From Sorghum bicolor (taxonomy: Eukaryota; Streptophyta; Magnoliopsida; Poales; Poaceae): DNA of 64,000 bases. Made by a program: the position numbers and the translations under genes. The DNA is taken from assembly GCF_000003195.3 (NCBI RefSeq), contig NC_012877.2, positions 15,741,344-15,805,343 on the forward strand, written 5' to 3'. Under the pieces are notes generated by a model, which worked only from the letters and a program-made list of their open reading frames with translations, was not told the DNA's origin and searched no databases. Below, one piece after another: positions 34,296 to 47,088 of this stretch (position 1 is the first letter of the stretch; each line of letters opens with the position of its first letter).

Positions 34296-35128
34296 GCTCT
34301 CCCCTCACTTCTAACCGTGGGCTCACTCTTTCACTCGACTAAACCTTTAGCCAAGGCACCTCTCTAGCTCCCAAAAGCTCCTCTCTTCTATCCCCTTTGC
34401 TCCTAACTTCAAATCTTGCAAGGGATTGAGTGAGAGAAGGATTCTTGGTGAGAGAAACATCAAAGCAAAGCTTGAGCACTTGATTTCTTTGTCAAGCCGG
34501 TTGGATTTGTGTTTGTTACTCTTGGAGCAAGGCTCCTAGCTGGCTAGGCGTTGCCCGTGGAGCTTCCAACTTATGTGGTAGCCCTAGGAGGTTTGTAATC
34601 ACTCAAATCATCTAATGAAATCATCCCTCATCTCAAGAGATTGCTCTCTTGACTTGAGAACGAGGATAGGGTTGAAAGAGACCCGGAAAGCCTGTGTGGC
34701 TTCCTCAACAACGTGGGCATAGGCAAGCCTTTGTGGCAAGTTGAACCACGGGATAAATACCTTGTTGCTTTGTGTTCTTGCTATTTGTGTTGCTCTGTAC
34801 TTCTTTATTTGTGATTCTAGGGTTTGGTCGCGATCTACAAATTGGTGGCTCTCTAAGGTCAAGGAAGCACTTGGATAACTTCATCTTACCACTAGGAAGT
34901 GGGGTTGTAAGTTATTGGCTTCACAAAGTTCATTTAAGCACCTGTAGTTCATTTCTCGTAGGTGTCGAAACTTCTAACAGTTTGCGTTGGAACTTCTAAC
35001 GATGTCGAAAGTTCCAACCTAAACTGTCATCACTTTCGACAGTTGCTGACAAGTGACTTTGAGTTGTGTAGAAATTTTAGATATGCCTATTCACCCCCCC
35101 CTCTAGGCGACATCAAGGTCCTTACAAG

Positions 35129-35140
35129 TGGTATCAGAGC
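35129..35140 (+). promoter_or_regulatory. primer-binding site, tRNA-Met type
   Basis: TGGTATCAGAGC begins two bases after the LTR end. It is the standard plant primer site complementary to the 3' end of initiator tRNA-Met. Confidence 0.9.
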
Positions 35141-35169
35141 TAGGCTCTCAATTTCAGGCTTAACCGACG

Positions 35170-37403
35170 ATGTCGACAAGTGATGAGGTATCTCTAGAAC
35201 TTCTACTTTTAGATGGTTCAAATTGTGCATCTTGGTCCGTTAGTATGGTTGATGTTTTTAGGGCCATGGGTCCTAATATCAAGCGGATTGTAGATGTGAG
35301 CATTTCACCTCCTAGTGATGATTTGGACTATCTATCTAGAAAGGAAGTGAAATGCTTACAACACAATGCTCAAGCTACTAATATCTTATTTAGTGCTTTG
35401 AGTGAAGATGTTTTTGATACTGTCATATTTGGAGATGGTGAACCACTTATGGATGCTCATCTTATTTGGACTACATTCAAATAAAGATATGATAAGTCCA
35501 AATATGATGAGAAGTATCTCTCATTGGAGGAACCACTTGAGGAGTGCTCAACTTCACCAACAAGTGACGAGCCTCAAATTATTCTGTCAAATGGTCAAAG
35601 TGATCATGTCACATCTACTTCCTCATCAACATATGACTCATTGGAAAGTGATGAAATGATTGGTGAGAACAATGTTTTTACATGTGGTACTTCTACTTCC
35701 TCTTGCTCTTGTGAGACTAACATTTTGAAGGAAGAAGAAGATTGTGATCGATGGAGGCCAAATGATGAATCCACCTCACTGAGAAGCTCAACTCTCTATG
35801 CCACTTCTCATGTGGGTCTCATGGCTAAGAAAGAGAAGAATGTGGCAAGTGAGAGTGAGAGTGAAAGTGAAAGTGAGAGTGAGAGTGAAGATGAAAGTGA
35901 TGATGATGAGATCGATCAACATCTTGCACGCCTAAGCAAGAAAGACAAGTTGATGGTGCTCAAGCTCATAGAGAAAATTGAAGATCAAGAAGAAAAACTC
36001 CACGAGAAAGATGAGTTTGTCGAAAAAGATCAAATGCTTGGAGAAGTTGACCAAAGAGCATGAAAAGCTTAAGTGCTCTCATGCTAGTTTGGTCAAAAGG
36101 TATGGAAACTTGTCAATTGAGCAAACTCATACTATTAACTCTCTATCTTGTGTTGCTCAATTAGAAGATGAGAATGATATGCTCAAGGACAAAGTGGAGA
36201 GTCTCACTAGCAAGAATGAGACTTTGCAAGAAAATCATGATGAGCTCTTTTGCTCTCATGAGAAGCTTGTTGATTCTCATCTCATGCTAGAAATAGCTCA
36301 TGAGGTTGTGGTAGCATCGGTAAAATCATATCAACCTCACACTCACAAGTGCACATGCACACAAGTTCCATATATTTTATCATGTGCTAACAATTGTTGC
36401 TCTCAAGCAAGTCAACCTTCTGTTGCGCATGTACTTGTAGAAACTTGTAATGACTCCATTACAAAAGAAAATGAAGAGCTCAAGGAAGAGGTTGAGAGGC
36501 TAAGAAGGGATTTGATTCAATGGAAGGGCAAGTGCAATGCTCAACCTTCTCAAGTTAACCATGAAGACATGGTGAAGAATCTTGAGAAGGGATCAACCGA
36601 TGCATGCATCAAGCTCCATATAGAAGGCCACAAGTCAAACAATGGCAAAGTCAAGGGACAAGCTAGAAATGTGTAGTATGTCCAAAATGCAGCAACTGTG
36701 CTCAAGGCTGTGAGGGTTCAAGAATGTGGCAGTGCTGCATCCCGGTGCGGTGGTGCTGCACCTAGACAAAATAGGAAAGTCCCTAAGGTCACAGAGGTGC
36801 AATTTCAACCAAAGAAGACTCTCATCACTTGCTTCAAGTGCAAGAAAGAGGGTCACCATGTCAGAGATTGCACTTTGAAGAAAGAAGAGAAGGGCATGAG
36901 CAAGATCCAAGAGAAGAACAAAATGGCTCATGTCAAGTGCCCCAACATGGGACGTACTGCCTCTATGTGTTCCCACAAGGCTGATGACCATGCAACACTT
37001 CCAAACAAGAAGACAAGAAGAAGCAAGAGGAAGTGTTATGGATGCAATGAGAAGGGTCATGAAGTTGCATCATGAAGGATGAGGGCTTAGCATTGGTAAG
37101 AAAGAGGCTCATCGACAAGGTAGCAAATAAGATGCAAGATAAGAATGTGTCTCACAAGAACAAATATTGCATTTTCTACATTTGCCGAGAAAAGGGACAT
37201 CTAAGTATGGTTGTCCCATTGGTAACACTCCTAAGCTCAACTCATCAATTCATTCAAATATGTTTAGGAGGCCCAAAAATGACACTTGTGCTAGAAAGGT
37301 GATTGGTTCACCATGTGCTAGCACAAAGGCCATTTGGGTGCCTAAGACTTTTATGACTAACCTTGATGGACCCAACAAAGTTTGGGTACCAAGTTATGCT
37401 TGA
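35170..37403 (+). pseudogene. decayed gag of the nested element
   Basis: The start ATG is at 35170 (MSTSDEVSLELLLLDG), 30 bp after the primer site. An in-frame TAA (35482-35484), a frameshift near 36030, a TAG (36674-36676) and a TGA (37073-37075) break it. A Ser/Glu repeat (SESESESE) lies at about 35850-35910 and a coiled-coil-like Glu/Lys-rich part at 35940-36560. A CCHC zinc knuckle (CFKCKKEGHHVRDC) is at about 36832-36873 and a second, CYGCNEKGH, at about 37036. Gag forms the particle and packages RNA; this copy cannot make a full protein. Confidence 0.85.
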
Positions 37404-40400
37404 TGAGTGTTGTAGGTACTTGAAGGTGATATGAAGTTTTGGGGTGCTTGAGCAAGCTGGTTGAAAACATTCACTCAAGCTATCAATCGATTCATATTGT
37501 ATTTTCTTATATGATTGACCCAAAGATGAATCAATGGAAATATTTCAAACTTCATATTCACCTCGGTAACTAGTACCTAACTCTCGCTAGCTAGCCACTT
37601 GACTTGTGTAGTTTTTAATAGTTCACAAATATGTGTTTGTTTGTGAATTATTAAGAGTGGCTAGAGTACCTTATGCTTAAATGAATCATTTGCCATATGA
37701 TGCTTTTAATGGCTCTCTAGTAGAGCAAGATCTTATTCATGATGTAGGTAATGAGGAACCACCTTGGGAGAATATCAAGAAAATGGACACTGGTGATATG
37801 AGACCAAAGAAGTCCAAAGTTACCGTGATAAGTATATCATCAAGCTGCTGCTACACATAATTCCGCTGACACCTCTGATGTGGCAGTGCCATGCCTTAGA
37901 GTGGCAGTGCCGCACCTATGTAGATAGCAACAGCTGACATGAGTCCAAGACATGGATGAAGTCTATAACATAGTGATAAGCAAAGTGAAGATGAAAAGAC
38001 CACCTCATCCATTATATCTCAAAAAGGGTGGAACTCTTTGCTGATGGAATCTTGTCTTATGGTAGATGACTAAAATTCTCATTTACATCTTATGAGCATC
38101 TACATGTTGCAATGGTTGTGAGTATCTCTTGGCATATTTCAATTTTATTACATTATTATTGCCATGACCTAGGCATAGAGTGAAATCCTAAGTTCTTAAA
38201 TGAGTATAGTGCTTTGTGAGAAATTCAAATGCTTAGAGCACTTATCAAAAGGGAATTTACTCTATGACTAGAGTTGTGAGACTAACCATTTCTCTAAGTG
38301 ATTTATGTAGTCTCACTAAATGAGAATGTGTTTCTCAAATGGAGTGTGCTATTATATAAAGATCATCATTCTAAAACCATGTGATGTATTATCTCTAGCT
38401 AATTTGTAATTGATTTATCTATGATTATCCACTCACCATAATATGGCTTAAATCTACCCTTTGGACTTAATTGGTCAATCATGCAATACAGACTTCCATT
38501 CCACTCAAAGAGTGCGCATGAGACATCAAGGGAGATTTAGTCCATGTTATAAGGTTTCTCTATTTAGTAACCCATTTGCCTTCCACACATAAAGGGTTAC
38601 TAAATGAAAAACTAGTACTTGTGTTACTAATGCCCTCTTATGCTTAAGCTTACCCACAGAAAATTTATGAGAAGAGGTTGTGCTTGGCTTAATTGAATAA
38701 TTCACAAGTTTGAAGGTTACTCTTCACCTAAAGTGAGATGTTGCTGCTAGAGGTCATATAGATCAAAATCTAAATTTGAATAAAACAAGTTTGAGGTTAA
38801 ATTAGATGGGCTATTTTGGAAGCATTCACAAGATTACAAGTATTGATAAGAGGACTGAATGGAAATTATATCTTGTGAGTTTTCTCAACCAAATCCACCT
38901 CAAGATTGGACAAGAAACAAAGAAGAATTATGAATTTTGGAAGATCACAAGTGCTTTAACTCACTATGAACTATCAAGTGAGAACAATGGCCATCCAAAT
39001 ATCATGGAAGTCTCACTTATGATAGTCATACCAATTAAAATTTGTGTGGTGATCTATCTACCTTGGTGGTGGTATATCCTTTGGCATAATTTCAATTATT
39101 GCAAATTTGTTATGCCTTGATTAAGATATAGGATGGATTCCTCTTGACTCTTAAACTGATTCAAGTGCATTTAACAAGTAGTTGATATACTTGATGCACA
39201 TATTAAGGGGGAGCTAGTTCTATGTCTTGTGTTTCTGAGACTAACCTTTTCTTCTAGTGAATTTGTGTAGTCTCTTGGTGAGAATGATTTTCTCAGGGTA
39301 TGCTATATTAACTCAATCCAAATGGGTAAAGTTATCTCTCATATTTATTTTTGGATTGTATTTTATCTCTTAAGTAGCTACTCTCCATAATATAGCTTAA
39401 ATTCCCTTGTTTCGTTAATTGACCAAAAGTGCATACGTTCTTGCATTCCACATATATATGTATACACTACCAAAAGGGGGAATTTAGTCTATGTTATGAG
39501 GTTTTGCAATTAGTGATCAACATGTCTTCCATATCCAAATGGTCACTAGTTGTCAGACTATAGCTTGTGCAATTCAATGCTATCTTTTGTCTTTGGGAGC
39601 ATTGTCTAGGAGATATTATGAGATACAAGAATCTGTTTCAATTGACATTAACTTGTGAAGACTCTTTCATTGGTGTCAAAATTGTGAAGACCACATTTCA
39701 TTTGGTATATCAAGAAATATGTCTTCAATTGGTATCTCATAATGACATCAAGAGCTAACAATGGACTTTCAATCAAATCAAGCACAAGTTTTGTATATCT
39801 CCTTAAAGATGATGATGAAAAGAGATGGGCACATGAAATATTTGTTTTTTCATAAAGAAATGCTAAGCCCATCAAAGCACCAAATTCAACTCATAAAAAT
39901 CATCATTATGATGGAGATTACAAGGATTAGAACAAAGGTATATCGCTCCATGAACTCTTGTATTACCTTTGTGCATCTAGGCCCTTACTTGCTAGTGTGT
40001 GCATGTGTGTGCAATATTTTGAGTCACACCATAAGTTTGCTCTTGTGGTGACAATTAGAGAATGAGTTAGATATTTTGTTGATACCTCTTGTGGTGATGA
40101 AGTGAGTTTGTCTCATGTTAAAACTGTCATCTAAGTGAGGTATGAACTAAACAAGCTAACTTCTCAATAATCTTGACTTAATGTGTTGCATACTTTGCTT
40201 GGTAGAAAACTCAGAAGAGAAATCCCAAATCCTAAACTTTTACCTGCCTCTTGCCCTCACTTGTCTGCCATTATTTCCTCCTTTTGGTGGAGAGATCCTT
40301 TTTGGAGATTAATGCCAAAGGGGGAGAAATATTGGGGGAGAGAGTGTAAGGGAGGAGAGATTGATATGCGGATTTAAAGGGGTAAAAGAGAGGGGAGAGA

Positions 40401-40809
40401 GTGTAAGGGAGGAGAGATTGACATGCAGATTTAAAGGGGTAAAAGAGAGGCATATAAAAAATTTTCGACTTTTGTGTGGAGTGTGGAAAGATAGTTTAAA
40501 ATTGATGCTCTTGATAAGGACCATTTATGCTAGTATGTGATATTCATGCCTTGAATGATGTATTGTTTATTTTTTCTAAAGTGCATGAACTGTCATGAGC
40601 ATCACGTTTATCATGATGACACCTTGCACCCCACGAATGCTAAGATATAGAAGAGTTTCCACACCTTTTCTTAAACAAGTGCATTTGGCATGTGAGGCCA
40701 AAATTTGATTCAATGCACACATTTAGGGGGAGCTCATTATATCAGAGGATTCAAAATCTTATTATTTATCAATCTCTTGTAAGCTCTAATTGTGTTGTCA
40801 TCAATCACC
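37404..40809 (+). other. non-coding internal region of the nested element (no pol)
   Basis: AT-rich sequence with no long frame. Short polypurine words GGGGGAGCT or GGGGGAAT recur at 39207, 39474, 40320 and 40729. The outer element has colinear sequence in reverse orientation, which shows this region is a stable part of the family and not random debris. Confidence 0.65.
40336..40449 (+). repeat. 57-bp tandem duplication near the 3' LTR
   Basis: Two units of GGGGAGAGAGTGTAAGGG... ending TAAAAGAGAG, differing at two bases (TATGCGG/CATGCAG). The outer element has one unit at the matching place (about 43890-43960), so the duplication is private to this copy. Confidence 0.8.
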
Positions 40810-40822
40810 AAAAGGGTGAGAT
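40810..40822 (+). promoter_or_regulatory. polypurine tract of the nested element
   Basis: AAAAGGGTGAGAT directly precedes the 3' LTR, where plus-strand DNA synthesis is primed. A T interrupts the G run; the outer element has the cleaner AAAAAGGGGGAGAT in the same place. Confidence 0.7.
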
Positions 40823-42880
40823 TGTAAGTGCATATAGACCTTTAGTGGGTTTTGGTGAATTGAATGACAACACAATTGAAGGTCTAATAAGTTTGATAAG
40901 TGTATCAAAGGTTCAACAAGAAAGCAAACTTGATGGTATTTCACATAATACTCAAATGAAGGCCAAAGTTTTGTATTATTATAAACTAAAGCTTGATTGA
41001 CATCAACACTCATATCAAGATGACATTCAAGCAAGGATCAGAATACTGAAGAAATGGTTTTTCAATGGATGCTTAATATGATGTGACTTGAGTATGGCTT
41101 GATAAGGTGAAGATAGCAAGGAAAGAGCTTTGAGGGACTAAGCGAAGGTGAAGGGCAAGCAATGGCTTGTAGACCGAGGTACCATGCCTAAGGTGAAGAA
41201 GAGAGTACTTGCATTGAGTCGAGGTACTAATTGAGCTATGAGGAGTCATATTGTGTTGAGGATCAAATCATTAGTGGAAGTGACTTGAAGCCATGGATTG
41301 AACTCACATGTGTTGAAATGATTCAAGTCACATGCTCAAGCTATATTTACTCAAAGAGAGGAGACAAAGTTAATTGCATCCCTAATGAAGTGATAGTGAG
41401 AAGTGGCATATGAAGACATTGAAGACTCAAGTGGTTAAAATGGTTATGTACTTTTGATCTTGAGTTTAGGATATGCCATACTATAAAGAGGGATGCAAAT
41501 TTAGTTGGTCTGAGGAAGATAGAGTGCTCAAGTATTAAAACTAAATCAAAAGAGAGACACTCTAGCACTTCACGAGCATGTAGAATAATTTTGTATGACT
41601 TGGGGTGTCAGAAGTCCTGATGTACGTCGGAAATGATGACGTATGTCGGAAGTGATGACGTTCGTTGGAAGTCCCGACACTTGGCCCTCTTGCTACCTCT
41701 GCTCACGCTTGCATCGGAAGTCTTGATGTACGTCGAAACTGATGAAGTATGTCAGAAGTGATGACGTTCGTCAGAAGTCCCGACACCTGGCCCTCTTTCT
41801 ACCTTTGCTCGTGCTTGTGTCGGAGCTAATGACGTATGTTGGAACTAATGACGTGTGGAAGTGATGACGTGCGTCGGAACTGATGACGCGCCGGAAGTGA
41901 TGGCGTGCGTCGAAACTGATGACGTTGACTGGTTTTGTGCAGACTTCTAACTAAGGTAAAAACAATGTTTTTAGTGTATGTCAGAAGTCCCGAGATCCAT
42001 GTCAGAACTTCCGACGTAGATCGAGTGGTTAGTTTTCAGCTTCGTATAAATAGCTCTCCCCTCACTTCTAACCGTGGGCTCACTCTTTCACTTGACTAAA
42101 CCTTTAGCTAAGGCACCTCTCTAGCTCCCAAAAGCTCCTCTCTTCTATCCCCTTTGCTCCTAACTTCAAATCTTACAAGGGATTGAGTGAGAGAAGGATT
42201 CTTGGTGAGAGAAACATCAAAGCAAAGCTTGAGCACTTGATTTCTTTGTCAAGCCAGTTGGATTTGTGTTTGTTACTCTTGGAGCAAGGCTCCTAGCCGG
42301 CTAGGCATTGCCCGTGGAGCTTCCAACTTATGTGGTAGCCCTAGGAGGTTTGTAATCACTCAAATCATCTAGTGAAATCACCCCTCATCTCAAGAGATTG
42401 CTCTCTTGACTTGAGAACAAGGATAGGGTTGAAAGAGACCCGAAAAGCCTGTGTAGCTTGCTCAACAACATGGACATCGGCAAGCCTTGGTGGCAAGCTG
42501 AACCACAGGATAAATACCTTGTCGCTTTATGTTCTTGCTATTTGTGTTGCTCTGTACTTGTTTATTTGTGATTCTAGGGTTTGGTCGCGATCTACAAATT
42601 GGTGGCTCTCTAAGGTCAAGGAAGCACTTGGATAACTTCATCTTACCACTAGGAAGTGGGGTTGTAAGTTATTGGCTTCACAAAGTTCATTTAAGCACTT
42701 GTAGTTCATTTTCCGTAGGCGTCGGAACTTCTGACATTTTACGTTGGAAATTCTGATGACATCGGAAGTTCCAACCTAAACTGTCATCACTTCCGACAGT
42801 TGCTGACAAGTGACTTTGAGTTGCGTAGAAATTTTAGATACGCCTATTCTCCCCCTCTAGGCGACATCAAGGTCCTTACA
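40823..42880 (+). repeat. 3' LTR of the nested element
   Basis: 2058 bp from TGTAAGTGCATATAGACC to GGTCCTTACA, colinear with the 5' LTR. The TGACG array is at 41606-41930 and the TATA box at 42045-42052. Confidence 0.88.
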
Positions 42881-43621
42881 ATATCTAATATGAGTTGTGT
42901 CATTTGTCATTTGACCTTTGCTTGACATTTCCTCACTTATGCATTCTTAATTTATCTTCAACCTTGATCAAATCTCATTCACTATCAAACTCTTTTTATT
43001 CATACAAAGCAAGCCACACTTGAGACTAATCCAAAATCATTCACTCATGTCTCTTTTGTCATTTGTCAAATATGCTTGCTTTCTCATGATACTATAATAT
43101 CCCACAACATAGAAGCCATTTCGTCAATTCCATTTGTATTGTTGTCTTCTTCTTGAACTAGATTATTTACATAATCTTCCAACACAATGATACTTAATTT
43201 TGGCTTTGATTTCAACATCATGTGGAATACTATTAAGCTTGCGTTCTTGTTGAACCTTTGACATATCTTGTTATGCAATATTTATGTGTACGCAATATAC
43301 TCAATTTCCTATTCAACACTTAGCAAACTTGTTAGACCTTTAATGGTGTTGTCATTCAATTCACCAAAATCCACTAAAGGGCTAGATGCACTTACAATCT
43401 CCCCCTTTTTGGTGATTGGTGACAACACAATTAAAGCTTACAAGAGATTGATAAACAAAAAGATTTTGAATCCTATGATATGGTGAGCTCCCCCTAAATG
43501 TGTGCATTGAAAGGATTTCAAATTTTGGCCTCAAATGCCAAATGCACGTATTTAAGAAGAAGTGTGGGAACTCTCCTATATCTTAGCATTCGTGGGGTGC
43601 AAGGTGTCAACAAGATAAACA

Positions 43622-43770
43622 TAATGTCACGACCTCTGCGACTAGGTGTGGAACCTCTGCAAGCTGTGCGACTAGGTGTGGAACCTCCGCAAGATGTGCG
43701 CAAGTTGCTAAACTGCCAGTCCACGGAACCTGTGCGACTAGGTGTGGAACCTCCGCAAGCTGTGCGATTA
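43622..43770. repeat. GTGTGGAACCTCCGCAAG tandem repeat
   Basis: Four copies of a unit containing GCGACTAGGTGTGGAACCTC and GCAAGCTGTGC, spaced irregularly. The GGAACCTC core is the same as in the outer element's own LTR. It creates apparent reading frames on the minus strand that I reject. Confidence 0.75.
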
Positions 43771-44708
43771 GCAAAAATAAACAATACATCATTCAAGCTT
43801 GAATGTCACACGCTAGCGTAAATAGTCCTTATCAAGAGCATCAATTTAAACTGTCCTTGCACAAACCACACAATTTTGAAAAATCTTACATGCCTCTCTT
43901 TTACCCCTTTAAGTCCACAAATCAATCTCTCCTCCCTTATACTCTCCCCCAATATTTCTCCCCCTTTGGCATTAATCTCCAAAAAGGATCTCCACCAAAA
44001 GGAAGAAATAATGGTAGAGAAGTGAGGGCAGGAGGTAGGTAAAAGTTCAGCATATAGACTTTCTTCTAAGTCTTCTATCAAATAAAGGATGCAACACTTG
44101 AAGTCAAGATTCTTGAGAATTTAGCATATTTAGTTCGTACCTCACTTAGACAACAATTAACATGAGACAAACTCACTTCATCATCACAAGAGATATCAAC
44201 TAAATATCTAACTCATTCTCTAATCTTCATCATAAGAACAAACTCATGGTGTGACTCAAAACATTGCATACACATGCACACACTAGCATGTAAGGGCCAA
44301 GATGCACAAAGGTAATACAAGTGTTCATGGAGTAATATACCTTTGTTCTAAACCTCATAATCTCCACCATGATCATAAACTTTTGGATTTAGTGCTTGGA
44401 TGGTTCGCCATAATGCAAAAAGACTTCATTTGTACCCATCTCTCTTGATCATAGGAGATATCACAAGCTTGTGTTTGATTTTGGTTGAAAGTTCATTGCT
44501 AGCTCTTGTTGTCATTATGAGATACCAATTGAAGACATATTTCTTGATATACCAAATTGAGAGATTATCCACCAATACCAATTGAAATATGATCTTCACA
44601 ATTTTGACACCAATTGAAAGAGTCTTCTCAAGTTGATGCCAATTGGAATAAATTCTTGCATCTCATAATGTCTCCTAGAGAATGCTCACAAAGACAAGAG
44701 ATAGCATC

Positions 44709-46187
44709 TGAAAGGATCAAGATGCCCAAGAGGGGGTGGGGTGAATTGGGCTTTTCTAAAAATTTAAGCAACCTATACGCCTCAATTCAAATCTTGTGCC
44801 TAATTGTGTTCTAGAGAGCTACCGGATAAAAGTTTTGCAACCTAGTTCCAATCCTATTCTAGCATGGTAATTCTAGGAATGTAAAGTGCTGAATTTAAAT
44901 GCTAGAATGTAAAGGATGAGAGGAAGAGGAATGCCGTGATGTTTTGCCAAGGTATCAGAGAGTCGCCACTCCCCACTAGTCCTCGTTGGAGCACCCGCGC
45001 AAGGGTCTTGCCCCCCCTTGATCCACGCAAGGACCAAGTGCTCTCTACAGGTTGGTTCTTTGACACTCTGTCACGGTGAATCGCCCACAATCACTCACAA
45101 GCTTCGCATGAGTCACCAACAAGAACACTAGGTGCTCTTCATGCCTCCAATCACCACCGAACCGTCTAGGTGATGGCGATCACCAAGAGTAACAAGCAAT
45201 GAACTCTCACTTGACCCAAACAAGGCTAAAGAGAGTGGTGGATGCACACTTGAACTCTTGATCTCACTAGAGAAGGATCACTCAAGAAATCATTCAAATC
45301 TAAATCCTCTCTAGGCTCTTGCTTCTTCCTTGCACCACAAGGTGTTTCTCAGCTGAACAAATGGGCAAGAGAGCCTCTATGGATGAGTTGGCCAAGTATA
45401 TATACTCTCCATCAAGTCCAAGAAATGGCCACACAAAATCAGCAGAATTTGTATGCACCAGACGCTCTTGATGTTGCACCGGATGCTCATGCAGAGAGTC
45501 CAGTGCCTCACCAACAGCTAGTTGCAATTTGAAAACCCTGCTCACACCAGACGTGTGGGGCATCCGATGCTCTCACTCTAGACGCATCCGATGAGGAAAC
45601 TCTTTTGACACCCTCTCTGGGTAAGGGAACGGATGCACTCGGAAGCGTCTGGTGCTGTGTCCGGTGCTATACCCTAGACACGTGGCACGCTGGCTCATTC
45701 TCCTACATACACTAGATGCACAAAGAGTCCCACTGTTGCGTTCGATGCCTAAACCTGATCAACACTTCGTCGAATCATGAACTTTCCAAAACAAAGTTTG
45801 ATCCTCTTGATCGAAGGACTCCCTTTGAGATGCCTAGTGCTATATTTGACAAGTGTGCACCTCACCTAAACCTAAAGCCTTGCCTAGGTCAAGCTACCCA
45901 TTCATCGCCCCCCTTAATAGTACGGTCAAAGGAAAAACAAAGACCTAGACTACTCTAAGCACCCTTCAACTCCAAATGGTACTGAGACCTAGAATAATCT
46001 TGACGATGTCCACCATCCTTTAAAAATCAAAATGATTTCCATCAACAAGTGGGCACGAACTCAATAGTCCATCGATCACCATTACCATGACCTAACTCAA
46101 TTGGTTGCCACTGCAAAACACATGTTAGTCAAAGTAATCAACATTGTCAACAATCATCAAAACTCACTAGGGGCCTAGATGCTTTCA
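44709..46187 (-). mobile_element. solo LTR, 1479 bp
   Basis: It begins TGAAAGGATCAAGATG and ends CTAGATGCTTTCA, with a perfect GCATC duplication on both sides (44704-44708, 46188-46192). Read in reverse it starts TGAAAGCATCTAGGCCCC, then GTGAGTTTTGATGATTG, resembling the Sirevirus LTR start, so the minus strand is the likely sense. It has no primer site, polypurine tract or second LTR. Repeats with CACCAGACG, CACCGGATG and GTCTGGTGC lie at 45450-45680. Confidence 0.85.
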
Positions 46188-47088
46188 GCATCAAATTGCA
46201 CAAACTAGAGTTTCACAACTAGTGACCTTTTTGGAGTGGAAAGCATGTAGATCACTAATTGTAAAACCTCATGACATAGATTAAATTCCCCCTTTTGATA
46301 GTGCATACATATATATGTGGAAGACAAGAACATATGCACTTTTGGTTAATTAAGTCCAAACAAGGGAGTTTAAGCTATATTATGGAGAGTAGCTACTTAG
46401 GAAAAAAATTACAATCCAAATGAATATGAGAGATAATTTTACCAATTTGGATTGAGTTATGGTAGCATACCCATGAGAAACTCATTCACACCAAGGGACT
46501 ACACAAATTCACTAGAAGAAAAAGTTAGTCTCATACACACAAGACATAGAATGGGATCCCCCTTAATATGTGCACCAAGTACTTGTTTTATTTGTGAAGT
46601 GCATTTGAATTGATTTAAGAGTCAAGAGGAGTTCATCCTACAACTTGGTCAAGGCATCATAATTTTGCAACAATTGTAATTATGCCAAGAAACATACCAT
46701 CACCATGGTAGATAGATCGCCACACAAATTTTCATTGATATGACCACCATAAGTGAGACTCCAATGATTTGAATGGCCATATATTTCTCAATTGATGACT
46801 TGTGGTGAATTAAAGCTCTTATAATCATCAAAGATTCATATTATGTTCCTAGTTCTTTCTTTACCTAAGGCAGCCCACATAGAGAGCAAGAGGTAAAATT
46901 CAAGAGATTGGCAAATTATGAACTAGGAGTGACCACTCTTTGTTGACAATAATCCTGGGTGATCAATGGAATATATCATCTGCACTTGATGATCTCTAGA
47001 GAGGAGAAATACCAATGAAAGTCCATTCTTCAATTATTTTCTCCAACTTATTTAGATTTTGTTCCACTAAAGGATTGGGGCAGATAAT

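Larger units (their letters stand above)
33068..35126 (+). repeat. 5' LTR of the nested element
   Basis: 2059 bp from TGTAAGTGCATCTAGCCC to GGTCCTTACA. It is colinear with 40823-42880; sampled stretches differ at roughly one base in twenty, so the insertion is not recent. It contains the TGACG repeat array and a TATA box. Confidence 0.88.
33068..42880 (+). mobile_element. complete nested Sirevirus-like LTR retrotransposon without pol
   Basis: The 9.8-kb element is bounded by TGTAAG and CTTACA and flanked by a perfect ATATC duplication (33063-33067, 42881-42885). Two LTRs of 2059 and 2058 bp flank a primer-binding site, a decayed gag and a polypurine tract. The remaining 3.4 kb between gag and the 3' LTR has no reverse transcriptase, integrase or RNase H motifs in any frame that I can read. 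Ty1/copia Sirevirus affiliation rests on the TGTAAGTGCATCTAGCCC start, the tRNA-Met primer site, the large zinc-knuckle gag and repeated GGGGGAG tracts before the 3' LTR. Confidence 0.88.
31229..43396 (-). mobile_element. 3' LTR of the outer Sirevirus-like element, split by a nested element
   Basis: The LTR reads on the minus strand. Its outer end at 43396 (CTTACA, the complement of TGTAAG) abuts a polypurine tract at 43397-43411. It ends near 31229 at AAGGACCTTGATGTCGCC, the complement of the GGTCCTTACA end of the nested element's LTRs. The LTR sequence proper is 31229-33067 plus 42886-43396, about 2.35 kb. 33068-42880 is a later insertion. It carries repeats with the core CGGAACCTC (31308-31400, 32065-32120). 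The left end has drifted, so that boundary is accurate to a few bases. Confidence 0.75.

Noticed and set aside
31609..34999. Short frames repeated in both Sirevirus LTRs, such as those at 33475 and 41231
   Set aside because: Identical frames appear in both LTRs because the LTRs are copies; no coding role is known for this region.
38806..39120. 104-codon frame in the nested element's 3' region, considered as an envelope-like gene
   Set aside because: Some Sireviruses carry an envelope-like frame here, but this one has no signal peptide, no coiled coil and no conserved counterpart in the outer copy.
43518..43821. Repetitive frames with GVEPP/SRTAC motifs
   Set aside because: They are produced by the GGAACCTC tandem repeat, not by a gene.
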